Source of the DNA: Cucumis sativus
Lineage: Eukaryota > Streptophyta > Magnoliopsida > Cucurbitales > Cucurbitaceae
Length of the DNA stretch: 64,000 nucleotides
Direction: 5' to 3'
NCBI RefSeq assembly: GCF_000004075.3
Contig: NC_026658.2
Location: 25,160,075 to 25,224,074 of the forward strand
Made by a program: the position numbers and the translations under genes. This document shows positions 1 to 11,217 of this stretch, piece by piece (within the stretch, counting starts at the first letter, position 1; each line of letters begins with the position of its first letter). The notes under the pieces are model-generated. The model was not told the DNA's origin and ran no database searches. It saw nothing but the letters and a program-made list of their open reading frames with translations.

Positions 1-131
1 AGCAATAAGAATAAGAGAGAAAGATGAAGAAGGAAGAACAGTGGTTGGTGGGGCGGGTGACAGTAGAGGCAGTGGCCGGGGCAGCCCGCATGTGGCGGTG
101 GGGGCAGGCGGAGCAGGGCGGGCAGTTGCAT
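1..131 (-). other. GC-rich patch with an open reading frame running off the window edge
   Basis: A GC-rich stretch (about 45 to 180) stands out from the AT-rich surroundings. On the minus strand an ATG at 131 opens a frame with no stop up to base 1. The predicted start is proline- and leucine-rich (MQLPALLRLPPPPH), then a Cys/His-containing part, then a leucine-rich run. I do not recognise the product. It may be the 5' part of a gene outside the window or simply a GC-rich promoter or leader. Confidence 0.15.
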
Positions 132-2257
132 GGCGTCTCAACAACGACAACTGTCAGAAATGCATGCGTCCGCCATAGCCAATAACACACAGCTTCTCTT
201 CATTATTTGTGCCCATAATCTTTGACTTTTGACTACACCATCATCATCCATCATCTTTCTCTGCCCATAATCAATTGTCATTTTCTATTTGGCCTTTTTT
301 TTGCATCTCCCTCTAATATTCCCTTTTATGTATACATGTACACACACCAATGTTCTCTAATTACATGACTTCATTGCGTTTGTTTACGATCATGGATTCT
401 TTTACATATACGTATGAAAAAGATACGTTGTTTTAGTCAAATTTCATTCAAGTCAGGACATACCCTATAACATTCTCCTGTATATCTCAACTTCACTTTA
501 TAGATAATTTTCACATAAGAAACGGACGGATTATAGATGAATCTCCTTGGAATATTAATTAAATAAAAATAGTTTCACATATTTATATTTATTCTAAATT
601 TTAGAGAATTACTGCTATGGGGTTATTTGAAACTTATATTTTGTAGATATGGCAAAACTCAAAATCTGGATTTTTAATTATTATTTCTATATGATCAGTT
701 GGCGGAAGTAAGTGACGGAGAGGTGGATTTGTGGCTGAAGAGTACAAATGGTGTGGAGGAAAGTATTGGTTGATGAAAGAGAGACTCGAGGGGGTGATCT
801 TATAAAGTATATATATTAACAACTCAGTCAAATAATGTATCATTGTTAAGTTTATCAAACTATATATATTGTCAATTTCATGTGTATCAGTATTATTATA
901 AAGAGCAATGTATCATTGGCAAGTTTATCAACATATATAAGTAAAATAATTTTCAGCAATACAAATGAGTGAAAATGATCGACAAATTCTTCAGCAGTTT
1001 ATCAATCGAGTACATGATCAATCAACTGTATCAAGTTTATTAACAATACAAACGAGTACATGATTGACAGTAATATATCAAATACATCATTATCAAGTGT
1101 AAATATATCTATATAGTGTATATTGGCAAGTTAACGAATTTGCATGGATACACAAAACGTGTGAAACAAGATAAACGACACTTTGCACTCCTTAGAGTCT
1201 TCATGCCTTAAATATACTTTCTCCGCTTAAACCACGTATCAATTGGAGAGGAAATAACATTGCATGAACACAAAACTTAATATCATCTTAAAAATCATCA
1301 ATTGTCTCAAAAGGTATTTAGTATTGTTATTGGAGAAGGTAAATAATTTAATATCATATCATCTAACAAACACGTATTAACTATTATTTATCCCACCAAC
1401 TTTTACCAAAAAGCTCTAGATCGAGCATACAAGTCCACTAACTTGTTCGAATCATCAACACACACATCAAATACATAACATATATTATTTCTCAAGAGTT
1501 CCCACTTCTTTGTTTTTGACTCGAATATAACTATAAAATGTATAAATAATAGCTGTAGCTAGTAGGGGGTATAATTAAAATCATCCCTATAGTTGATGAA
1601 AGGTATCTTGGTTTTTTTGTTTTAAATCTGTCACACACACACACAAGAGAACATTAAAGTAAATCTAGACAAATTATTTAGGGTATCTTTAAAAGGAGAG
1701 AAGGTAAGGGGTACATACACACAACTAACTACACACATGATCATGACAAAAGAGGAACAAAAACTACAAGTCTTCTCACTCTCACATCACATCATCCATG
1801 TTTCTAGAGAAATGGAAAACTGTATATATTCCCATTTCAATCTTTGGTCCCTCTCATTTTTGTTGAACCCTATTCAGAAAAAGAGATGAACAATAATGGA
1901 GAGAAGAAGCCCTAACCACAGAATATGGAAAGTTTTAGGACCACAAATAGAATGATTCTTAATAAAGAAAGAAAAAAGAGGACAATAATATTAACAATAA
2001 TAATATATAATTGATATTATATACATATATATATATATGGCCATTGTCGTCATCATGATCGTGATATTGATTCCAGTGGGTGGGGGATCCTTTGGGTTTC
2101 CTCTAAACCCAACCCCAAAAGCCAAATTTATTTGTTTATTTGTTTATTGATATATTGATTTATTAATTGTGTGTGTGTGTGTGGGGATATATTGTATTGC
2201 CTCCCCCTCCCCACCCCCACGTTGTGGAGTGGCATGGCCTGTAGGGTGTAGCCGAAA

Positions 2258-2329
2258 GTGCATGCGGGCAGAGTTATCAAAATGCACCCAAATCTCATAT
2301 ATATATATTGCCAACTCTGCCTCCATTTA
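2258..2329 (+). ncRNA. imperfect miRNA-like hairpin (candidate only)
   Basis: The arms share a perfect 9-bp stem: GGCAGAGTT at 2267-2275 pairs with AACTCTGCC at 2313-2321. It extends with 2-base symmetric internal loops to CAA/TTG (2278-2280 with 2308-2310) on the loop side and ATG/CAT (2262-2264 with 2324-2326) on the outer side. The loop is AT-rich. Size and regular mismatches are miRNA-like, but no conserved miRNA is recognised in either arm and expression is unknown. Confidence 0.2.
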
Positions 2330-5300
2330 GGGTTACCAAAAAAGATGCCACTTTTCCCCCATTTCCCCCTTTGTCTCTTTTTCTCGTTTTAAAGTTGTTA
2401 TATGTAATAATCTTTCCATCTGACCATAATTCAATAAATAAATAAATATATATACATACACATTTTTGTTACCATTTTAAATATTGATAGTTTCATCTTA
2501 GAGTCCAACTTATTTGTATGAATTAGATAATATATGAAGTTTAATCTCAAAATGTGAAGAATATTTGGATAGTTGTTGTTCATGATCTAGCTATCTAATA
2601 AAAAATATGTGGTCCCTTTGATTTTTTTAACACCGGATCTTGAGCAATAAACAAATTGAGATGAAATCAAGAAATGCAACAGTACCGGTATAGTTGTCTC
2701 AATTATTAAGTTGACACAATTGTAGCAATGTATGTATCATCATACCTTGTTGATGTAGAGGAATGCATTATTCATTCATAACGATGAAAGAGACCTAAGA
2801 TGTATATAGCTAGACAGCAAAGTGATGGGCTCATAGACAAAACAAACGGTATCTTTACGATCTTAGCAACTTTGCCTAGGGCTTCTGTAGCTCAATTACA
2901 CCACTTGTAGACTTTGAAGCCAATTGCCATCCTTTTCTTTTAAAACAATAGCTTCCTACTTGGAAAGAAGTGTGCATTAATTCGTGCTTTAAAGTGGACA
3001 TGAAAAAAAATAATTAAATTTTACTTCCAAGTGCAACCACTAGACAATATATCCTCTCATAATTAATGAAGAAGGAAAGCTTTTCTCAAAATTTTGAAGA
3101 GTTATTTCGTTCCTCTCGAGCCAAATGCACGGTAGGATAAAGCAACCATGAGATAGCAAACATGCTCTTACCACAACTTAATTAATTTCTTATTTAAAGT
3201 AGACATATGGTTTTCTTTTTTCTAATATAACAATTAATCATCCATTCCCTAATAACTTAATTTTCTAAGTTGAGAATTCAAACATATTAACCTAAACATT
3301 TAAGATGAGGTAAAAAGAACTAAAAATTGTAAAATAATAGGGGATTAAATTGTGTATATATATATATATATATAAAAGTAAAGTAATTAAAACCATGTAC
3401 ACACTAGAAGGACTTATAGATGCTCTTTGTCCATTTGTCCTTTTTACATAGCTTAGGCTTCAATTATTAATATTGCCAATTCAAAGTGGGTATAATCTTT
3501 TTTCCCCCCTAAAAAAGAAAAGTGTGCTTTTAATTAATTTTATTTGGGAAGTTGGGTGTTGGGGAAGAATAATCATGATATGTGTCTATACGCAAGCATT
3601 CTCTCATTTCCCACTATCCCAAAAGGGAAACCCTACTATGAAAAGTTGCCTTACAATTTCCCCTTTTGGAAAACAAAAATATATATATCTCTTCTTAATT
3701 TCTCCAAATTCTCTTTAATTAAAACCATACAAATATTTCCCCATTTTCACATCAGAAAAAAACATAGCCAAATGCCATTATATCATGAGAATGAAGTGAA
3801 AAATTAGGTTACGGGTAAGTTTGAAAGTAATTTCATACTTGACTAATCTCATTGATTCTACTAGATATAAACCAAACTTACTTACGTAGACCATCCTACT
3901 CCAATTTACATGTATCTTAGAAAAATATGTACAATACTCAACAAGAAAAAATTAATATTAATCAAAGAGATCAAAAGAGAACATAAACGGTTTAAATATT
4001 ATCTTAAATCAATAGATGAATTCAAATATATATATATTAAAGCAATAAAGGGCATCTGCAAAGAATGAAGCTCGCAGTCGCATGCATTTGGTGCAAAAAA
4101 AGATTATAAAGAAAAGGAAAATAGTCAACGATTCTTAACAATGTTAGCTTTAGGAGGTGATTGGATTAATAAATTGTAAAGCATATATACTTTAGCGCCG
4201 TTGCGTGGCCTTCTCCTTCTGTTCATTTCTCATTGGTTCATTCATTGCATCTTCCCCTTTTCTCTTTAATTTAATTTAGTTTAATTAAAGCTAATTGCTT
4301 TTTTTTATAAAAAAAACTTCTTAATTAATACCACACTTAACCTTTAATCCCCACATTTTAATCTCAATTATCTCATCTCATATCGGTGGGCATCAAATGT
4401 TATCTTCATCTTAACTTTACCACCCCACATTATTATTCATTCTTAATTTTATTCTCTAATTCTCAATTCTGCTTCCCCCCAATAATCTAATTAATATTAT
4501 ATATTCACTCTTTTTTCTGTCTACTCTATGTACTCACCATACAAAATCCATAGTTTTAATTGATTCTTTACCCACATCCTCGCATGTCGTAGAATGTTAT
4601 TATTGTCATACTTAAACCTAACTAAAAAGTAAGTGTTAGGATAATTCGTTCCCTTCCTTGTCGAAGTGCTCTAAGTAATGAGATAGAAGAAAATTAAAGT
4701 ACTCTAAGTTTTGATTAGGAATTTTTTCTCTCTTTCGTCTATTATTGATTAGTAGAGAATTTTCATATCTTATCTATTGTTTTCGTTTCCGTACCACATA
4801 AATTTGAAACAAAGAATCTACATGTATCCAACGAACGTTAAGGATTAAAATATTAAATAAGATTCATAATCTTTTGCTTTCCACACCAATTATAACTTGT
4901 TTTTGTGAAGTACTTTTAAGATTTTTTTTTTTCAAAATAATTGTTGATATATCAACCAATTTACTATATTTTGCCTTTCATAATTGTTATGATACTAAGT
5001 TATGTCTCAGAGAAGTTAATAATTATGTATGTATGTCTCCTAGAATATGTGTATTTTCGAACTTTGGTCATATTTTTTTCTTTATGATATACAATTAATT
5101 ACTTACAATAATGTGTCATCAAACCTCCCACTTACATTTTAGTTAACAAACTTTAATTAAAAGAATCAATCACATTATAAGTTAATTACTTTTCCCAAAC
5201 ACTTTACATTGTTCCATCCAAAATTGCAATGTTACCCCTAAGAATAACCATTGTTAACCATAATTTTGATACCAAATGTACATAACTTTGATATCTTTGA

Positions 5301-7641
5301 ATCTTTTGAATGTTTGCATTATTTCTAGATTTGAAATATAACGAGGGTGTTATAGATAAAGATATTGTAATCACAATAGCATCTCAAGGATGAAAAAATC
5401 ACGATTTTTCAACGTTTTGAAATATTATTGTTTTGTATCTCTTGAATCATATGCAACATAACGAGTTATTTGATCTCATTATTTACATTCGATGACCCTG
5501 TATACTATGTAGGGTTTTGACTTGTTTTTTAAATAACAACAAAATTTCAATAATGTATTAACCCTATTTATTTTTGCTTGTTCTGAGAGTAACGTTTAAT
5601 ATTATTGAAGTTATGAAATTACAAATCCACTCTTTAATAATACACTCAGCCAATCTGCATCACACCCTATAACCTTAAATCTACCTTTCGTTAAAATTTA
5701 TACATACAATTAATAATTTTGGCAATCGATGGGCAAAATAGACATAGCAGAATGAGAGAAATAAAATTGGTATTGGTTTCTATATTTTTATCAATTTTTT
5801 CTATTGATATAAGTTTCTGTTCGAAGTTTTCTTAAAAATTTACTGAATTATAAAACATATATATTATTATACAAAAAATGAAAAGACGTTTTTGAACTTT
5901 TTTTTTTTTTTTTTTGGATTAAAACTAATAAAAGCGTAGGCTAAGTTTTTCATGGTCAATTGATCATCATCGGTAGAAAATAGCAACACTACTAGCTCTT
6001 TATATATACCATAAATGCAATCCTTGTGGAGAATAATATAGGACCAATCATGGATGAAATAAGAATCTCAATAGGTCTCCTACCTTAATGTATTAAAAGA
6101 TGAAGGTAAGAGACATTAAGGTCTCCTAAAAACAGTGCGAGCAATTAGCGAGTAAGTCACTAAGTCATGTGGATACATAAGATCAATATTGAAAGAAGTC
6201 GATTCCAACATCTCTCGAGTCTTTAATTTCAAATTGAAAGAAGTCAAAACGGTCGAAAATAATTTAAAATTTTTGCAGCACAATGTATCCAAACTTTATC
6301 GTGTAGCAATTTAGTGTTTGTGTAACAATTTAGTCTTTTTATATATACTATGACAGTAACTGTTAAGATTTAATGAAATTTCTTACCTATAAATAGATGA
6401 ATAATCTAATTAGAGATCAAATATAATATGTTTATATTAACTATAAAATCTTAATCCTTAAGTAATAGCAAGTACTTGTTCAAACTTTAAAGGTAAGAAA
6501 ATTAAATGGTTATTTTTAATAAGATACAAAAGGAAGAGATTTGGATGGATAAACGTACTTAGATATCTCAATCAAGTTGACATATCTTTAGTGTTTTCAC
6601 TAACTCCCATATTTAAAAATCGAGAGAGATATCGATCATTTATTGTCCCAAAAACTATACCCAAAAATCAAATTAGATAAATAATTAAGGAAATACTAGA
6701 GGCCAGTCATCCCATTAATTACAATAAAAGGTATTTAGAGAACTAAAATAAGGAAGAAATTAATTGGTTAACCTAGACTAAACTGTAAGACAATTATTTA
6801 AGGTATATAAATAGTAACAAATCTCAAAAATAAACCAGTCTTATTCGGTAATTATTTAAATTTTTTGTTTTTGTTATTGTTTTTTTAATTATTTATATAA
6901 AAAACATACATATTTAATTATTTTTTAAGCTTTCCTTTTCATTTTTAATTTTCCTTCCTAATTCTAAAAACAACTTTAAAAAAAATAGTTACCAAATCAA
7001 TGTGTTTTCTAAAAATCCATTTTAATAAACCAAAAGACAAGTGAGTTACTCTGAACATGTCCTTAATAGTGATGATGTTGCAAATATATTTCTCTCAATT
7101 GGAAAGACTTTTCACTAGTTGTTTCCGTTATATATAATGAACTAGCGCTGATCTTTATCTTTTAAATGTATGACGGGACGTGATGTGAGGATGCTAGGAA
7201 ATGCCAATCTAGTCGAGATATGTCTCCATGCATCTTCTAACTCATCGTATCGTTGTGAATAATTTTAAAAGAAAAAAAATATCGAAATTATCTAGTTCAT
7301 AATTTGACACATTAATTTATTTTATAAACTTCACGTCGTTAAAATGATGGCATGAAGACCTAAGAATGAATAAAAGTAATACAGAAACAATAATTGTCCC
7401 AAGCAGCCACTAGATTTTTTTTTCGAAACTAATAAATTAAATTGTACAAAAGTTCGTATAATAATGTTCCAATATTGAATCACCACCACACTCTATATTA
7501 TGAAAAAGCAAAAGCAAAAAACACATATTGGGATCAGGAAGCATGGGAGAGATTAGATGCACTGTTGGGATTCAAATTTATATTTACAAGAAGAATGCAT
7601 TGGTAATAGTAATCAAATAAATGGGACAGTATAGGGATAAC

Positions 7642-7680
<39 letters not shown>
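7642..7680. repeat. (AAT)13 microsatellite
   Basis: Thirteen uninterrupted AAT units about 200 bases upstream of the MIR156 TATA box. Likely length-polymorphic. Confidence 0.9.
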
Positions 7681-7882
7681 CTTTATATATAAAATATAAA
7701 ATTATAGATTAATTGTTTTTCATATTATTTCTCCATACTTTATCTCTGTGAATTGGCAATAAAAAATTAGGAAAAAAAAAGAGACCCAATAAAAGATAAA
7801 AACATTTATTCCATACATTGTGCAAACCTTCCCCTTTTCTTATTATATATATTTAATGTTTTTCCCTCTCCTTTTTGAATTC

Positions 7883-7890
7883 TATATAAA
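7883..7890 (+). promoter_or_regulatory. TATA box of the MIR156 gene
   Basis: TATATAAA lies about 255 bases upstream of the miR156 stem on the same strand. It is followed by a C- and A-rich stretch around 7900-7925 where transcription would start. Plant MIR genes are RNA polymerase II genes with TATA boxes; the start site itself is inferred. Confidence 0.65.
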
Positions 7891-8142
7891 CCCCACAGTA
7901 CTTCCCCCTCTTCACACAACAACACTCTCCCACAACTCTCAATTTGTTCCAATTTAGTGGAACAGCTTTTGGGTTTTGTGGCCATTCCCTTTCAAAACAA
8001 AAACAAAATATATTAGGGTGTTTCTCTCTTTAATTTTCTTTGTGAGAAGGTCATTGTTTTTAGGTCATTTTTATCAGAAGGCAGAAGTTTTGTTTCTGTA
8101 ATTGATTTTTAATGTATTGAAAATTAGAGTAAGGGGAAGGGG

Positions 8143-8237
8143 GAGGTGACAGAAGAGAGTGAGCACATAAGGTAACTTTCTTGCATGTTAGGGTTCATGC
8201 TTGAAGCTTTATGTGCTTACTCTCTATCTGTCACCCA
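8143..8237 (+). ncRNA. MIR156: miR156 precursor stem-loop
   Basis: The 5' arm at 8147-8166 reads TGACAGAAGAGAGTGAGCAC, identical to canonical plant miR156a-f. The 3' arm at 8215-8235 is the expected 21-nt star, matching the usual star except for one C-to-T change that gives a G:U pair. One extra A in the star makes the asymmetric bulge typical of this family, and the duplex leaves 2-nt 3' overhangs. The loop side adds a GCATG/CATGC stem. The mature miRNA guides cleavage and translational repression of SPL mRNAs. A (TC)n tract begins about 8 bases after the stem. Confidence 0.97.
8147..8166 (+). ncRNA. miR156: mature miR156
   Basis: Exact 20-nt match to the miR156a-f mature sequence, starting with U as AGO1 prefers, on the 5' arm of the hairpin. 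Confidence 0.97.
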
Positions 8238-8239
8238 CC

Positions 8240-8243
<4 letters not shown>

Positions 8244-8292
<49 letters not shown>
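8244..8292 (+). repeat. (TC)n microsatellite in the pri-miR156 transcript
   Basis: About 24 uninterrupted TC units directly 3' of the miR156 stem, with a shorter CTCTCTCT run further on near 8320. The tract is complementary to the GA-rich part of the miR156 5' arm. Confidence 0.92.
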
Positions 8293-8296
<4 letters not shown>

Positions 8297-8485
8297 TTTA
8301 ATTCATTGTTACCTACTCTCTCTCTCTTAGATTTCTTGTTTTTTTCTTAAATGGGTCATCTAAAGTTTTGATCTTTTGTTATTCATGAGATCTAATAATT
8401 TTAATTATTGAATTTTACAGATTTTGCCCTAGCTAGCTAGCTAGGCTTGTGGATTTCTTTTGGGATGGGACAAGCACTCTCACAG

Positions 8486-11190
8486 GTCTAAAGATCCAAT
8501 CTCTTTTTATTTAGTATTATTATTATGGAAGAAATCCAAATCAAAGGATTTTTGTCCATTTCATCAATCAGAAACATCTGGGGTTTGTTAATGTAAATTT
8601 AACCTAACTGATGTAACATGCAACTGAGTTTGAGTATTTTTTTTTTAAAATAATGAATGGGTATTTAAATATTTTCTTCTTTATTGTGTTTTGTTCTTTG
8701 ATTTTATCTTTTCCTTTTTCTCTTTAACTAAGTAATTTGGTTCTTATTTGTATGCTAATTAGTTGGATGTAACTAAAGTGCTTTAATTTCCCTTTCTTCA
8801 ATATGTGCTCATTTTAAGTATAATTTAATGGAGAAAGTGTACAATTACTTGTACTGTTAAATAGTCACGAATGGTTTAAATCTCTGTTGGGGTTTTGAAG
8901 ATGATTCTGGGAAAGAAACAGCACCAATTTATGATTTTGATTATCTATAACTAATTGTATATTCGATAAATGAGTTTGTTTTTTTAAATTCTGCTTGAAT
9001 TCTCCCAAATTTTCCACATGGGAACTTGGTTTTGAAAGTGTAAAAACATAAAAACTTAATGAAGGAAAGTAGTGTTCAAAAACCAATTGTTTATCAAACC
9101 CGACTTTAATTCTTCAAGTTCAATATCCCTCCCAGAATGAAGTTTATATATATACTGTCTGTTATTGCAGTTTCAATTTGCTTTGATCTAAGACATACAC
9201 AAACTCAATAAATGAATGTTTAATAGCTACTTAGTTTTTCTCTTCTTATTGGGGTGATAAGTTTATCGTGGTTGTAAATAAAGTCTTTAATTTAGTTAAA
9301 TTTGGTATTTATCTTCTTCAAGAAGCATATATTTTTGCTTCAAATCATTTTCACTTTAGTATATATTAACATTGTATTATTGATCTAATTTTTCAAATGA
9401 AGTAATAATATTTTTAAATTAGGGTTTTCTTTAAGTGGGTTTTCTGTGTAAGAGGTAATTGTTAGATTCAAGTACTACTGTTAATTTATTTAAACTATAT
9501 AATATAATTAAGAAAAGAAAAGTCCTACTCCTTTAATAATTATGCTCTTCACATGTGATGTAATTGTATGATTTATTATTAGAATATGTTTCAAACTTAG
9601 CTTCTTCTTGAGTTAAAGGATGTACGGTTTCTGAAAAAAAAATGTTAAGTTCTGATATATACAAATGTTTTAAAAAAGTAATATCAAAAGTTAGAACTTT
9701 AATTGGTCTCAAAAACTTTAAAGTTATGAAGAGACTTGAATGAAGCCATTGTGTTGAAAGGCATTCATATGTTTCATAGAGGAAGTTGCTAGAAAGATAC
9801 CAAAAGGAAAGAAAAATCAAGAACTTCTAGAGAAAACTTGTTTGGCAGAAGGCATGGGTGATGCAAATAAATCTAAGCGGACAACATTTTGTTTTTAAAT
9901 TTCAAGGACTTAACCAATCAACTACAAATGATTGGGTTTCATTCATATTAATTTGAATATTTACTATACCGACATGTTGAAAAATTGACTTTGACTGATC
10001 AATGCTCACTTCTATTTGTGGGTTATTGGACTTATCAATCCAAGGCTTTTAAGGATTATAACCCAACCACCATCTTTCTCAATCTTGCTTCATTCATGTA
10101 ACAGCCTTTGTGTTGTTTCTCTTGTTAGAGGGCTTCTGGTTTTGAGCTCATCTGCCCCTTTTGTAATGACTTTTCATCTGTATTTTTAGATATTATCAAT
10201 GAGAAGTGAGAAATGATTTGCAAAATTAAGGATGTGTCAACATATACCCGCTTTATACAATGCATCTTTCCCTGAAAAGAGTTTTAAAGAGCCATTTTTT
10301 TTTTAAAGAGATAGGTCATAGAAGCTTCATCCCTAACTAGTAAAAGGAACATATAGAGAGGTTAGAGGAAGACATTTCAATTCAAGTAAACAGTAGAAGA
10401 AGGATCAAAATTACAAAAAAAGTATTAATTATTTTGCATCAAGTATCAATAGTTGAGATAATGCATGCCTTCTCACAAGGGAATTAATGAAGGAGTGAAA
10501 AGCACTCACTTGTAATTAAGATGTTATGATAGTTTATTGTTTCTCTCCTAACCCTCTAAAATAACTTGTTTGGACAAAATGAACATAGTTCAACTAATTT
10601 ATATAGACATGTTTACGATCAGATTTGTGGTTTGAGTTTCTAGTTTTATTTTTCAATTTCCAAATATAAATAAATAAATAAAGTTTGAACCAAATTTGAT
10701 TTGATATTATAGTTTTCGTTTTGAAAAACCCTAAATTTAGACCATGGATAAATGATATTGTTTTATTAAATATGCAAATATATCATACGTTGAATTTGAT
10801 ATGGATCAAATTACTTTGAAAAAGACGTGAAATGAAGCTTTTAAAAATCCATCAACAAACGAGTTAAAGAGTAAGTTTAGTTCAACAGTAATTGACATGT
10901 ATTTTTTACTCGAGATTGGAATTCAAAAGCTCAATATGACATGTATTTTTTACTCGAGATTGGAACTCAAAAGCTCAATATGTAATGGTTGTATTTGAAA
11001 AGAAAAACAAACATCAATACATACATACATACAATGGGGTATTTCATAAATTCCAAGTCCATTCTCCTGTTCTCCAGGTACAAATAAATGCGCTCTAATA
11101 TTAAGAAAGCTTAAATATCAACTCAAATCGTTCCAGTACAAATACAATTTAGCCTATTCGAAAAATTAAATATCAAAACCCTTAGACATA
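8486..11190. other. intergenic region, no supported gene
   Basis: AT-rich spacer between MIR156 and the methyltransferase gene. A 95-codon minus-strand frame at 9533-9820 has no recognisable domain. The only structured feature is the 44-base tandem duplication at 10894-10981. The right end may include the 3' UTR of the methyltransferase gene. Confidence 0.5.
10894..10981. repeat. 44-bp tandem duplication
   Basis: Two adjacent 44-base copies (10894-10937, 10938-10981), each starting GACATGTATTTTTTACTCGA and differing at one base. The near identity implies a recent duplication. Confidence 0.9.
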
Positions 11191-11217
11191 TTGAAAAGGT
11201 AGACAAGAAATGTGTAA

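Larger units (their letters stand above)
132..7880. other. AT-rich intergenic region, no supported gene
   Basis: No reading frame here resembles a known protein; those present are short and of simple composition. It holds a dispersed pair of 25-base repeats (834-858 and 907-931, two mismatches), a (TG)n run near 2168-2183, an imperfect hairpin at 2258-2329 listed separately, a (TA)n run at 3354-3374 and an (AAT)n microsatellite at 7642-7680. Polypurine and polypyrimidine runs are frequent. Nothing else is supported. Confidence 0.6.
7910..8485 (+). ncRNA. MIR156: pri-miR156 transcript (approximate extent)
   Basis: The primary transcript is inferred to run from about 30 bases after the TATA box through the stem-loop at 8143-8237. 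Downstream, 8421-8485 is bounded by an acceptor-like TTTTACAG and a donor-like CACAG/GTCTAA, so it may be a later exon of a spliced pri-miRNA. It contains a self-complementary AGCTAGCTAGCT stretch. Both ends are guesses; only the hairpin is solid. miR156 targets SPL transcription factor mRNAs and times the juvenile-to-adult change. Confidence 0.5.

Noticed and set aside
2308..2329. miR482/miR2118 assignment of the hairpin 3' arm
   Set aside because: Only about 12 of 22 positions agree; too weak to name a family.
3473..3807. Two overlapping plus-strand frames of about 80 codons
   Set aside because: Simple composition, mutually overlapping, no domain; consistent with chance in AT-rich DNA.
9533..9820. 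95-codon minus-strand frame
   Set aside because: Hydrophobic and AT-driven, no recognisable domain or neighbouring exon.
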